A DNA stretch of 64,000 nt from Gammaproteobacteria bacterium (GTDB lineage Bacteria > Pseudomonadota > Gammaproteobacteria > Burkholderiales > Gallionellaceae). Each line of letters opens with the position of its first letter. The first letter of the stretch is position 1. The position numbers and the translations under genes are program-made. The stretch covers positions 124,001 through 188,000 of the forward strand of contig JAHJBC010000001.1 of the NCBI GenBank assembly GCA_018813765.1. The letters are read 5' to 3'. Shown here piece by piece: positions 1-9,078 of the stretch. The notes under the pieces are model-generated. The model searched no databases, had not been told where the DNA came from, and was given only the letters and a program-made list of their open reading frames with translations.

Positions 1-601
1 TGAGGTAGCCGAACAGGTCGGGCTCGATGTGCAACATGGCTTGTTGGGTGCCGATCTTCTGCAACAGGAAACGCCAGTCGTTGAAGTAGGTGGTTAAAAA
101 TACCTGGTCGTTCAGCGCAGCCGTTTCTCCTGTAACAGATGTCCCTTCAGCCAGCCCGGAAGCGGGCAACACCATGTAGTAAGTGAAATAGGGAATCTGC
201 GGGCGGGACGCGGAGTTCAAGGTGCGAGCCTTGGCTGTGTCGATAAAGCGCTTCGCGAACAAGCCACGCTCCGCGACGTCCTCCTGCCAGGCAATCCAGC
301 CCGAGCACGACGTGTTGGCCACCGTGCCGGCGATGCATCCGGCGTGGTCATAGCTGCTGAAGCTGGCTGAATTGAAATATTGGTACTGCATGTCGAAAGG
401 TGCATCGTCGCCAGCACTGCCGCCGCCGGAGAATCCCACCATTACTTTGGTATGGCCCATGAAAGGCGCACTCAATGTTGAGTTGGCAGGGGTCGTGCTC
501 ACACTGAGATCCATGACTGGATTGTTACTTACCGGCGAACCAACGTTCCCTCCCCCGCAAGCAGACAAGACCAACCCCAACAGCCAAAACCAAACGCGCA
601 T
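1..601 (-). CDS. putative secreted lipoprotein, C-terminus cut by window edge
   Basis: Open minus-strand frame from ATG at 601 off the left edge; N-terminus MRVWFWLLGLVLSACGGG is a lipobox signal peptide; not in ORF track because it is truncated. Confidence 0.7.
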   Translation of the reverse strand, partial: MRVWFWLLGLVLSACGGGNVGSPVSNNPVMDLSVSTTPANSTLSAPFMGHTKVMVGFSGGGSAGDDAPFDMQYQYFNSASFSSYDHAGCIAGTVANTSCSGWIAWQEDVAERGLFAKRFIDTAKARTLNSASRPQIPYFTYYMVLPASGLAEGTSVTGETAALNDQVFLTTYFNDWRFLLQKIGTQQAMLHIEPDLFGYL

Positions 602-1191
602 ACACTTACCCGAGCAAAATAATCAACCGGCCGACGTCGGCTGGTGCACGAAGGATAATCGAAAATTACTGGAGGAAATTTCTTTGTTTGAAGAAATTAC
701 TTGCAGGGGCCATGGAAAATCAGGGGCACAACTTTTCTCGACCGCGTACTAGCCCACCGCCCGTGCGCACTCCCTGATCGCCTTCATCTCGAAACCCCAG
801 AAAACCTCAGTAACGCAGTCGATTTCTTTTCAGCCACGCCTTCATTCCAATCAGTTCGACTCCCAACGACGTGGGGTGCAGCCCAATGTATTGGTACGAA
901 ATATCACACAGGTTCGAATCGAATTTGCCTGGGGACATTTGTGCGGCGTCTGAGTTCAATTTGCATATCACAGTGCCTGAAGTTGCCCATATTTACTGGC
1001 CTGCCGGGTAATTGGCTAGTGCCAAACTGTAGTTGGTCTAAGCAAGGTTCTATACCTTTTGGCATATGGTCTAGTTGTATCTTTGCTGCTAGATTGCGAG
1101 CATGGTTCAAGGGGCGATAATTGTGTTGCGGCAACTTTCCCGCTACCTTGTATGTCAATGCATAGTGTCTACCAGCCAATAAGGAGAACTC

Positions 1192-1743
1192 GTGGGAATA
1201 TTCGATCAAATCAGCGCACTATTAAGACAGGAACCGGAGCAGCTTTCTGATTTGCCTCGTTCCATCGCACGAGAGCGCCGTGGCAAGGAGCGGGTCAATG
1301 CGCGGGAGGGAACGCGGGTACTCATCATCGACGATTCGAAAACTGTCGTCATGGCAATCAAGAAATATTTGCGCTCGGTCGGCTACGAAACTGTTGAGGC
1401 GTTCGATGCCGAAACCGGCCTGAGCATGATCCACGAACATTCTCCGGACCTTATCTTTCTTGACATCATGCTGCCCGGCATGAATGGGTTTGCCGCGCTC
1501 CGCACCATCAGGCGCGATCCGCAGGCCCGCCATATTCCGGTCATCATGATGAGCGGAAACGAGCAGGCGGTGGAGCAGTTTTACGGTTTGCGAATCGGCG
1601 CCGACGACTTCATGAAAAAGCCTTTTTCGCGCGAAGAGTTGTTCTTCCGGATTGAACGTCTGCTCGATAATGAATTGGTTCCGCGCCGCGTTGAATTTGT
1701 TCCAGACACTGTCCCGGAAAGCTCAGTAGCATCCCCTGCCTGA
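1192..1743 (+). CDS. response regulator receiver protein (PilG/PilH-like) with ~40 aa N-terminal extension
   Basis: GTG start after AAGGAGAACTC; VLIIDDSKTVV, DLIFLDIMLPGMNG, KKPF receiver motifs. Confidence 0.9.
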   Translation: MGIFDQISALLRQEPEQLSDLPRSIARERRGKERVNAREGTRVLIIDDSKTVVMAIKKYLRSVGYETVEAFDAETGLSMIHEHSPDLIFLDIMLPGMNGFAALRTIRRDPQARHIPVIMMSGNEQAVEQFYGLRIGADDFMKKPFSREELFFRIERLLDNELVPRRVEFVPDTVPESSVASPA

Positions 1744-1907
1744 TTCGAGTCTCCCGCTGGCGTTATCCACCTGCTAGCGGGAATCGATGGGGTCAGTCTT
1801 TAGTCATCCTCCGTCAAGGATTTGCTGTTTGATTTTATCGCCCGCAAACACCCACCCGGCGCAGCTGTGCTAAATTGCGGTATCACTTCAACCGCAATTC
1901 CACGACT

Positions 1908-2537
1908 ATGACCTACGCACGCAATATTGGCCTCAGCGCTTCGGAAGACCGCATTGAAAAACTTATTGCCGAACGCCTCACACCCGGTGCGGACAAGGCG
2001 AAGATCGACGCCCGCATCTGGGATCTTTTCGGCGAGGAGTGGGCGGTGATGTTTACCGACTTGTCCGGCTTTTCCAGCGGCGTTGCCTCATTCGGCATCA
2101 TCCACTTTCTGCAGATCATCCACGAGTCGCAACGCATTCTGATTCCATCGATCGACCGGCATGACGGTATTTTGCTCAAGATGGAGGGGGACAGCATGCT
2201 GGTGATCTTCCGCAATGTCGCCAAGGCAGTCGAATGCGCGCTGGAAATGCAGCAGATCTCTGCCGATTACAGCGCGACGCACGAACCCGCCGAACAAATC
2301 CGCCTGGGTGTCGGCCTGGGCTTCGGTCGCATGTTGCGCATCGGCGACCGCGATGTCTTTGGTGCAGAAGTGAATGCCGCATCCAAGCTCGGCGAAGACA
2401 TCGCTCGCGCCGGCGAAATCCTCGTCACCGATGCCGTGCGCTGCGCCATCGGAGAGAAGTACCGCTTCACCCCCGTTGACGAGGTGCCTTCCGGTGCAAA
2501 GGCTGCCTTCCGCTTGGAAGTTTTGTTGGTTGAATAG
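1908..2537 (+). CDS. class III adenylate/guanylate cyclase domain protein
   Basis: FTDLSGFS, LKMEGDSMLVIF and GAEVNAASKL motifs; ATG at 1908 preferred over TTG at 1875. Confidence 0.8.
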   Translation: MTYARNIGLSASEDRIEKLIAERLTPGADKAKIDARIWDLFGEEWAVMFTDLSGFSSGVASFGIIHFLQIIHESQRILIPSIDRHDGILLKMEGDSMLVIFRNVAKAVECALEMQQISADYSATHEPAEQIRLGVGLGFGRMLRIGDRDVFGAEVNAASKLGEDIARAGEILVTDAVRCAIGEKYRFTPVDEVPSGAKAAFRLEVLLVE

Positions 2538-2664
2538 ATGCTTTATTGAGTATTCGACTCTGGTTACACCTGCGAGACGGGGATACGGATTTGCTTTCGA
2601 CTTGTGTTTTTTCAAAACTTTCGTGATGCCATAGGTTCTACGGCGTGCGGCCGGGGAGTCAACC

Positions 2665-3096
2665 ATGAGTAGCAACAAGACAGCCGTTATCGTGTCGCTG
2701 GCCCTTGGAGCCGCATTGCTCGCCGGGTCCGCATACATGTATGTGAGCACACAGGAGTTGATATCCACCGCAGTAAAGGTTCCGGGTACCGTGGTGGATT
2801 TTGAGCGGCGATCTTCGAAAGGCGGCAGCACGGACTATCCCGTGATTGAATTCGCCACTGCCTCGGGTAAGACTCACCGCTTCACCACATCCGGCGCGGG
2901 TGACTTTGCCAGGGGTGAATCGGTGGAGGTGTATTACGACGACAGCGACCCCGCCAATGCCCGGGTCAATGTGTTCATCGAGCTGTGGCTGGGCAGTCTT
3001 GCGCTGGGCGCCTTCGGGCTGTTGTGCCTGGGCGTCGGTGTAGGCACTTTGTTATACGAGAGATCACGCACGAATTCCGGCATCGATAACAAATAA
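2665..3096 (+). CDS. DUF3592-type membrane protein
   Basis: Two TM segments flanking a domain with YYDDSDPANARV. Confidence 0.65.
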   Translation: MSSNKTAVIVSLALGAALLAGSAYMYVSTQELISTAVKVPGTVVDFERRSSKGGSTDYPVIEFATASGKTHRFTTSGAGDFARGESVEVYYDDSDPANARVNVFIELWLGSLALGAFGLLCLGVGVGTLLYERSRTNSGIDNK

Positions 3097-3121
3097 CGAG
3101 TCACGGGGATTGGAAGTAGTC

Positions 3122-3141
3122 GGGGACTGATCAGAGTCCCC
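3122..3141. terminator. hairpin GGGGACT-GATCAG-AGTCCCC between convergent genes
   Basis: Perfect 7 bp stem between CDS ends at 3096 (+) and 3154 (-); weak U tract. Confidence 0.4.
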
Positions 3142-3153
3142 AATGAATCTTTC

Positions 3154-3924
3154 TCAATCTTCAACCTCTGACGCACCGCAACACTTCTTGTACTTCCTTC
3201 CGCTGCCGCAAATACACGGTGCATTGCGGCTTATCTTAGGAATCTCATTTGCAGCGGTTTTGCCATTGGCACTGTCTGCGGCACGGCGTTGCGGCGCCCA
3301 GAATTTGTAGATCCAGCCGATGCTGGCCGGGATCTGTTTTGAATGTTCTTCGCGCTGGGCCGGTGTCTTGACCAGTTCTTCTTCCGCCTCGGTGATCTCC
3401 GGCGCACCCAGCAGGTAGATCGGTCGCAATGCCACGGGGCCGTGCTTGGATTCAAACAGGGGCTGCCAGGCAGCGCGTTGCATTTCGATGCCGGTCATGA
3501 AACCGTGCGCCCACATCTCGCCGTCCATGTATTCGCGCTCGTCGCCTTCGAAGACTTGCAGGTCGAAGACGGGTTCGAAGTGTTCCGCGTCCTGTTGCAG
3601 GCTCCAGACGATGGCGTTCATGTGGCGCGTGAGCAGGTCGGTGATGCGTGCTGCCTGGGCGGCGGATGCAAATGTCGGTGTGTCTGCGGCTGTCGGACCC
3701 CATACGCGCGGGATCCATTCTTCCGGCTTGGGCTGCGCGGGGCCGCATGCGAGGGCGGTGAGGAATCCATCCATGCAATCGAGCAGCATGACTTCGTTGC
3801 TGGTGGCGTCTGACATGAGGAAGCTGTCGAGCTCGTCCATCTCTTTTTCGGAGAGGGCGGGGGTGACTTCTTCTTCCTCGAAGGATTCTTGATTTGGCAT
3901 GGTTGCTTTACTTTCTTTGCTCAA
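3154..3924 (-). CDS. UPF0149/YecA family protein with C-terminal SEC-C zinc motif
   Basis: APCICGSGRKYKKCCG C-terminus; YecA-like N-terminal domain. Confidence 0.85.
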   Translation of the reverse strand: MSKESKATMPNQESFEEEEVTPALSEKEMDELDSFLMSDATSNEVMLLDCMDGFLTALACGPAQPKPEEWIPRVWGPTAADTPTFASAAQAARITDLLTRHMNAIVWSLQQDAEHFEPVFDLQVFEGDEREYMDGEMWAHGFMTGIEMQRAAWQPLFESKHGPVALRPIYLLGAPEITEAEEELVKTPAQREEHSKQIPASIGWIYKFWAPQRRAADSANGKTAANEIPKISRNAPCICGSGRKYKKCCGASEVED

Positions 3925-3970
3925 TGATTATTGAATTTTCTACAATTTGCGACAGCGTAAACCTATACCA

Positions 3971-4102
3971 CGTCATTCCGGCGCAGGCCGGAATCCAGCT
4001 TGATCAATAGTTCCGCGTAGCGGACAAAACTGCATCTGATGTAATGTCCCACTACGTGGGGATTTTTTCATTTACTGGATTCCGGCCTGCGCCGGAATGA
4101 CG
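3971..4102. repeat. MITE-like element copy A, 28 bp perfect terminal inverted repeats
   Basis: CGTCATTCCGGCGCAGGCCGGAATCCAG ... CTGGATTCCGGCCTGCGCCGGAATGACG. Confidence 0.9.
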
Positions 4103-4126
4103 GGTGCTGAAGATGCGCGTGATGAA

Positions 4127-4819
4127 TTATGGAGTGATCAACAAGTATCTTGCCTTGAGCGAACTGTAAAGTTCGTCGCGGACGTTTGCAGAATCCAGAT
4201 CGGCGATCTCCAGCACTTCGACCAGGTGTTCGTTGTCTTCGCGCCCGTCCCATATCTTGATGTAGGTCCCGGCCTTGTAGCCGTGGTCCTGGCGGAACAC
4301 GTTGAGCACGTTTTTGCCGATGTATTGTTTGAACAGGTCGTTCCATTCCATGTCGCAGTCGTGCAGCAGGGATTCGAACAGTGCGAAGCTGCTGCGCTTG
4401 GCTGCGGCGAGGCCGACCAGCAGGTCGAGCTTTTGCAACAGGCTCAGTTGCGCGAGTACGCAGGTCTGGCCATCGAACTGGACCGACTTGTGGTGCAGAT
4501 CGAGTTCGGCCTGCATCTCTGCCATCGCCTGCACAACATCGCCATTTTTGCTTTGTATGGATGCGGAGAGGATGAAGTGCCAGATATCGACCAGCTCCAT
4601 GCGCAGTTGCGCCAGGTCGCATTCCTGCTTCTTCCACCATTTCCAGCCGTGGTGCTCGATGGCTTCGACGCCTTCGACCTGGATGGCGCGGTGCCAGTTG
4701 TTGTTGGCGGCAACCCAGGCGGGGTTGACCTTGTTATTCATGCCATCCTGCAGTTCGAGCATGGTGATGAGTTGGGTCTCTGAGATGGTCATGGTTGCGG
4801 CCTTGTGAAAAGCGGGCAT
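4127..4819 (-). CDS. dimeric all-alpha dUTP diphosphatase family protein
   Basis: ITMLELQDGMNNKVNP, ELVDIWHFILS, NVFRQDHGYKAGTYIKIWDGREDNEHL. Confidence 0.8.
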   Translation of the reverse strand: MPAFHKAATMTISETQLITMLELQDGMNNKVNPAWVAANNNWHRAIQVEGVEAIEHHGWKWWKKQECDLAQLRMELVDIWHFILSASIQSKNGDVVQAMAEMQAELDLHHKSVQFDGQTCVLAQLSLLQKLDLLVGLAAAKRSSFALFESLLHDCDMEWNDLFKQYIGKNVLNVFRQDHGYKAGTYIKIWDGREDNEHLVEVLEIADLDSANVRDELYSSLKARYLLITP

Positions 4820-4967
4820 TTTACAGCACGGGCTTCAACATTCCGGCGCCTTCACCGGACACGCCGATCGCTACTAGTGCGCGCTGAATGTTGGTACCAT
4901 CCCTCCTCGCTTGGATCCGAATTTACTGTTCAAGCCCCGCCCTTCACATCGCAACAGGAGAAATCGC

Positions 4968-5564
4968 ATGGGTACCGTATCTATCGTTTTTCTGGTGATC
5001 ATCGCCGTCATCGTTTTTTACATCGTGTCGATCTTCAACCGCCTGGTGGCGTTGAAGAACCGCTTCATGAACGCTTTCGCGCAGATCGAGGTGCAGTTGA
5101 AGCGGCGTTACGACCTGATCCCCAATCTGGTCGAGACGGCCAAGGGCTACATCAAGCATGAGCGGGAGACGCTGGAGGCAGTCATCCAGGCGCGTAATGC
5201 CGCAGCCAGCGGCCTGAATCGCGCACACAACGATCCGGGCAATGCCGATGCGATCCACTCGCTGAGCCAGGCGGAAGGCAACCTCGCCGGCGCGTTGGGT
5301 CGGCTCAACGTGGTGATGGAGGCCTATCCCGATCTCAAGGCCAACCAGAACATGATGCAGTTGTCGGAAGAGTTGACCAGCACCGAGAACCGCGTCGCGT
5401 TTGCGCGCCAGGCTTTCAACGATGCGGTGACCGAGTACAACATCTTCAAGCAGTCCTTCCCGCCGAATTTCTTTGCCGCCATGTTCGGTCACGGCGCGGA
5501 TGCCGCCCTGCTCGAATTCGAGGATCACGCCGCCATTCAGGCCGCGCCCAAGGTGTCGTTCTGA
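4968..5564 (+). CDS. LemA family protein
   Basis: N-terminal TM then RRYDLIPNLVETAKGYIKHE; ACAGGAGAAAT upstream of ATG. Confidence 0.92.
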   Translation: MGTVSIVFLVIIAVIVFYIVSIFNRLVALKNRFMNAFAQIEVQLKRRYDLIPNLVETAKGYIKHERETLEAVIQARNAAASGLNRAHNDPGNADAIHSLSQAEGNLAGALGRLNVVMEAYPDLKANQNMMQLSEELTSTENRVAFARQAFNDAVTEYNIFKQSFPPNFFAAMFGHGADAALLEFEDHAAIQAAPKVSF

Positions 5565-5578
5565 GCTGAACGCGGGCC

Positions 5579-7516
5579 ATGAATTTCTTCGAGGCCCAGG
5601 CCAGGGCGAAAAGCCGGACCGGCTGGCTGTTGCTGCTGTTCGCGCTCGCGGTGGCAGGGATCGTTGTCCTGCTCAATCTGCTGGTGATGGCGGTCATTTT
5701 TTTCAACCGGGGCACCCTCCATACTTCCACGCTGGCCTTCGGTGATCGTTTCGACTGGCAACTGTTCGGTATGGTTGGTTTGGCCACGGTGGCGTTCGTC
5801 GCTCTCGGCAGTCTTTACAAGATGCTGTCGCTTTCCGACGGCGGCCGTGTGGTGGCGGAGATGCTGGGCGGCAGTCTGGTCCCGCGCAACACCGACGATC
5901 CGGCGCAGCGGCGCCTGATCAACGTGGTCGAGGAGATGGCCATCGCTTCCGGCATCCCCGCACCGCCTGTTTATCTGCTGGGCGACATGGGCATCAATGC
6001 CTTTGCGGCCGGCCTCACTCCCTACAACGCCGTGATCGGCGTGACGCGCGGCGCCATCACCTACCTGAGCCGCGATGAGCTGCAGGGCGTCATCGCCCAC
6101 GAGTTCAGCCATATCTTCAACGGCGACATGCGCATGAACATCCGCCTGATGGGCGTGCTGCACGGCATCCTGCTGATCGGCCTGACGGGATACTACCTGT
6201 TGCGCGCGATGCGCCACGCCAGCAGCTCGCGCAGTCGCAACGGCGGCGGCGTCGTGGCCGGCATATTCTTGCTGGGTCTGGGACTGGTGGTGATCGGCTA
6301 CGTCGGTTTCTTTTTCGGCCAGTGGATCAAGGCCTCTGTCAGCCGTCAGCGCGAATTCCTTGCCGACGCCAGCGCCGTGCAATTCACGCGCAACAGGGAC
6401 GGCATCGCCGGTGCCCTGAAGAAGATCGGCGGTTCGAGCTGGGGCTCGCAGCTGAATGAGCCATCGGCGCAGCAATTCAGCCACGCCTATTTCTCCGACG
6501 GCGTCGGCGGCTTCCTCGAAGGATTGTTCGCCACCCATCCGCCGCTGGAACAACGCATCAAGCTCATCGATCCGCGCTGGGACGGCAGTTTTGTCGAACC
6601 CGAAGTTCAGGATGTCGCTGCGGCCAGGGCAGCGACGGATATCGCCGCCGCTCGCAAATCGGTGTTGGCCGGTGCGGTGCTGGCGGGCGTGCTGACGCCG
6701 GACGATGTTGTCGCCACCGTCGGCAAAATGAATCAGGACAATGTCGACCGTGCCCGCGACATTCTGGCGTCCATCCCGGAGCCCTTGCGCCAGGCCGCTG
6801 GCGAACCCTTCGGCGCCCGTGCGGTGATCTTCTGCTTGTTGCTCGACAGCAACGCGGACACCCTGGCAAAGCAGCAGGCAGCGCTGTCCGCCAAGGCTGA
6901 AGCGGCGGTGATGAATCTGACCGAACAATTGCGCGAGCACATGCCGAACTTGCCGGCGGCCGCCCGCCTGCCGCTGGCGGATATCGCCCTGCCGACGCTG
7001 CGCACCTTGTCGAAATGGCAATACGAGCAGTTCCGCGCCATCGTGCAGGCGTTGATCGCGGCGGACAACAAGGTGAGCCTAGACGAGTGGACGCTGACGC
7101 ACTTTTTGATGCGCCAGCTCGACCAACACTTCGGTCTGCAACTGCCCGCCAAGGCTAAATTCGGCGGACTCGGCGACGTGAATCGCGAAGCCGCGCTGCT
7201 GATATCGCTGGTCGCCCATGCCGAACATAAAGGTGCGCCTGACGCAGCGGAACTCGCTTTCAAGGCCGGCATCACCGCTGCGGGTGCCACGGCATTGCAG
7301 TTCGTGCCGCGCGAAGAATTGAAACTGGATGTACTGGATGCGGCCGTCGACAAACTGGCGCAGCTCAAGCCCCTGCTCAAACCGCGCATCATCAAGGCCT
7401 GCGCCGCCGTCATCATGCATGACGGTCAGGCAACCACCCGCGGCCATGAGTTGCTGCGCGTGATCGCCAGTTGTCTCGACATCCCGATGCCGCCTTTGCC
7501 GGCACCTGTGAACTGA
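5579..7516 (+). CDS. M48 family metallopeptidase (HtpX-like)
   Basis: VIAHEFSHIFNGDMRMN zinc motif, multiple TM segments; paired with lemA. Confidence 0.9.
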   Translation: MNFFEAQARAKSRTGWLLLLFALAVAGIVVLLNLLVMAVIFFNRGTLHTSTLAFGDRFDWQLFGMVGLATVAFVALGSLYKMLSLSDGGRVVAEMLGGSLVPRNTDDPAQRRLINVVEEMAIASGIPAPPVYLLGDMGINAFAAGLTPYNAVIGVTRGAITYLSRDELQGVIAHEFSHIFNGDMRMNIRLMGVLHGILLIGLTGYYLLRAMRHASSSRSRNGGGVVAGIFLLGLGLVVIGYVGFFFGQWIKASVSRQREFLADASAVQFTRNRDGIAGALKKIGGSSWGSQLNEPSAQQFSHAYFSDGVGGFLEGLFATHPPLEQRIKLIDPRWDGSFVEPEVQDVAAARAATDIAAARKSVLAGAVLAGVLTPDDVVATVGKMNQDNVDRARDILASIPEPLRQAAGEPFGARAVIFCLLLDSNADTLAKQQAALSAKAEAAVMNLTEQLREHMPNLPAAARLPLADIALPTLRTLSKWQYEQFRAIVQALIAADNKVSLDEWTLTHFLMRQLDQHFGLQLPAKAKFGGLGDVNREAALLISLVAHAEHKGAPDAAELAFKAGITAAGATALQFVPREELKLDVLDAAVDKLAQLKPLLKPRIIKACAAVIMHDGQATTRGHELLRVIASCLDIPMPPLPAPVN

Positions 7517-7591
7517 CAATATATTGAGTTGGAATCGAACGGCCCGGCATGGAAGTTTGGCAGCCTGTTGCTGCCGCAATGCCGTTTGGGG

Positions 7592-7987
7592 TTATGCGGA
7601 CACCAATCGAATGGCTTTGATCAAGGACGAGGGTTCCTTGCTGATGACTCTGGATACTGCCGCGCTGCCCGGATGTGCGAGTACGCCCACCCCGCTACCA
7701 TCGAGTTCGACGATGCTGTCTTCATGGACGGTGAACTGCGGCGGCACATAGACGAGGGCAAACGATGCATCGCCGTAGGCGCCATCATCGATCTTGACGA
7801 CCGCAAAGCGCCCGCCATCCTGCTGACCCGGAGGCAGACCTCGCGCTGCCTTGAATTTCTCCGTCGCTGCCTTGTCGTGGACGGAGAGGATAGTGCCGCG
7901 ATCGCCACCCATGGCCATGGTCGGTGCAGACACCAGCGCCAGAATCGCCACAGCGGTAATGAAGGATTTTCGGATCGGTTTTTTCAT
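7592..7987 (-). CDS. secreted hypothetical protein
   Basis: MKKPIRKSFITAVAILALVSAPTMAMG signal peptide; AGGAGAG upstream. Confidence 0.7.
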   Translation of the reverse strand: MKKPIRKSFITAVAILALVSAPTMAMGGDRGTILSVHDKAATEKFKAARGLPPGQQDGGRFAVVKIDDGAYGDASFALVYVPPQFTVHEDSIVELDGSGVGVLAHPGSAAVSRVISKEPSSLIKAIRLVSA

Positions 7988-8090
7988 GATTGCTCTCCTT
8001 TCGATTAGCGCAAGCCAAGCATTCAAGTCGATAATAAACAGCAGCTTATCTAAATGACGCTTCGCTATAGCTGGGACCACAAAAAACATC

Positions 8091-8107
8091 GTGGGAAATT
8101 TTCCCGC
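8091..8107. promoter_or_regulatory. operator-like palindrome GTGGGAAA-T-TTTCCCGC
   Basis: GGGAAA/TTTCCC arms around central T at 8099. Confidence 0.5.
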
Positions 8108-8150
8108 GCAGGCACATGGTACTTATGCCAATCGTCATGTCAAGAGATTT

Positions 8151-8167
8151 GTGTGAAATTTTCCCAC
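8151..8167. promoter_or_regulatory. operator-like palindrome GTGTGAAA-T-TTTCCCAC
   Basis: Same motif, centre 8159, just upstream of TAGAAT (8175-8180). Confidence 0.5.
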
Positions 8168-8185
8168 GCGATGCTAGAATAATTC

Positions 8186-9040
8186 ATGGAATCAAATAAC
8201 AACACTTCCGAAGCCGGGCCGCAGACGCCCCCTTCCGCGCTGGTTTCGGCTGTACGTCACCTTTTGCGACCCTTGGTCAAGTTGCTGCTGACGCATTCGA
8301 TCACCTACCCTTTTCTGTCAGATCTGCTGAAGTCGATCTATGTTGAAGTGGCCACCGAGGAGTTTCGGCTTCAGGATAAGCCGCAGACGGATAGCCGCAT
8401 CAGTCTGTTAAGCGGGGTTCATCGCAAGGATGTCAAACAGTTGCGTCCGGACAGGAACCTGGAGCAGACGATCCCTGCCTCGGCATCGCTGAGCGCGAAG
8501 CTGGTGAAGGTGTGGTCCAGCGACCCCAAGCGCCTCGACGAAACCGGCCGCCATCGCCCTTTGCCCAGGCTGATGAGCGAAGGCGGGGGTGCTTCGTTTG
8601 AAGGGCTGGTCAACTCGGTCAGCAAGGATATTCGTTCACGCGTGATCCTGGATGAATGGTTGCGCACCGGGTTTGCCCGGATCGATGAGGAAGGCCGCGT
8701 CTGCCTGAATACCGAGCCAGATTTCAAGGCCGGCGATCTGGATGAGAAGGCATATTTTCTGGGCCAGAACATTCACGATCACTTGTGTGCGGCATCGCGC
8801 AGCCTTGAAGGGGATCAGCCGCTGCCGCTCGATGGCAGCGTCCAAAGCAACAGGCTGACTGCCGAATCGATCGCCGAGCTGGAGGCGCTTTCCAGGAAGT
8901 TGGGGATGGAGTTACTGGATGCGGTACACAAGCGCGTCAATGAACTGGAGGCGCGAGATGCCGACAATCCAGACGCACGGCAACGAATGAATTTGGGTAT
9001 CTATTTCCACTCCGGGGATGGAAAAAAACGCGGGCCTTGA
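8186..9040 (+). CDS. DUF6502 family protein
   Basis: ALVSAVRHLLRPLVKLLLTHSITYPFLSDLLKSIYVEVA N-terminus typical of the family. Confidence 0.7.
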   Translation: MESNNNTSEAGPQTPPSALVSAVRHLLRPLVKLLLTHSITYPFLSDLLKSIYVEVATEEFRLQDKPQTDSRISLLSGVHRKDVKQLRPDRNLEQTIPASASLSAKLVKVWSSDPKRLDETGRHRPLPRLMSEGGGASFEGLVNSVSKDIRSRVILDEWLRTGFARIDEEGRVCLNTEPDFKAGDLDEKAYFLGQNIHDHLCAASRSLEGDQPLPLDGSVQSNRLTAESIAELEALSRKLGMELLDAVHKRVNELEARDADNPDARQRMNLGIYFHSGDGKKRGP

Positions 9041-9078
9041 ACTCAAGCAAAGTAGCATGATTGCCAGCCTTCCCGATA

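Noticed and set aside
5537-7021. 494-aa minus-strand ORF
   Set aside because: Antisense of the M48 peptidase gene; no ribosome-binding site or domain.
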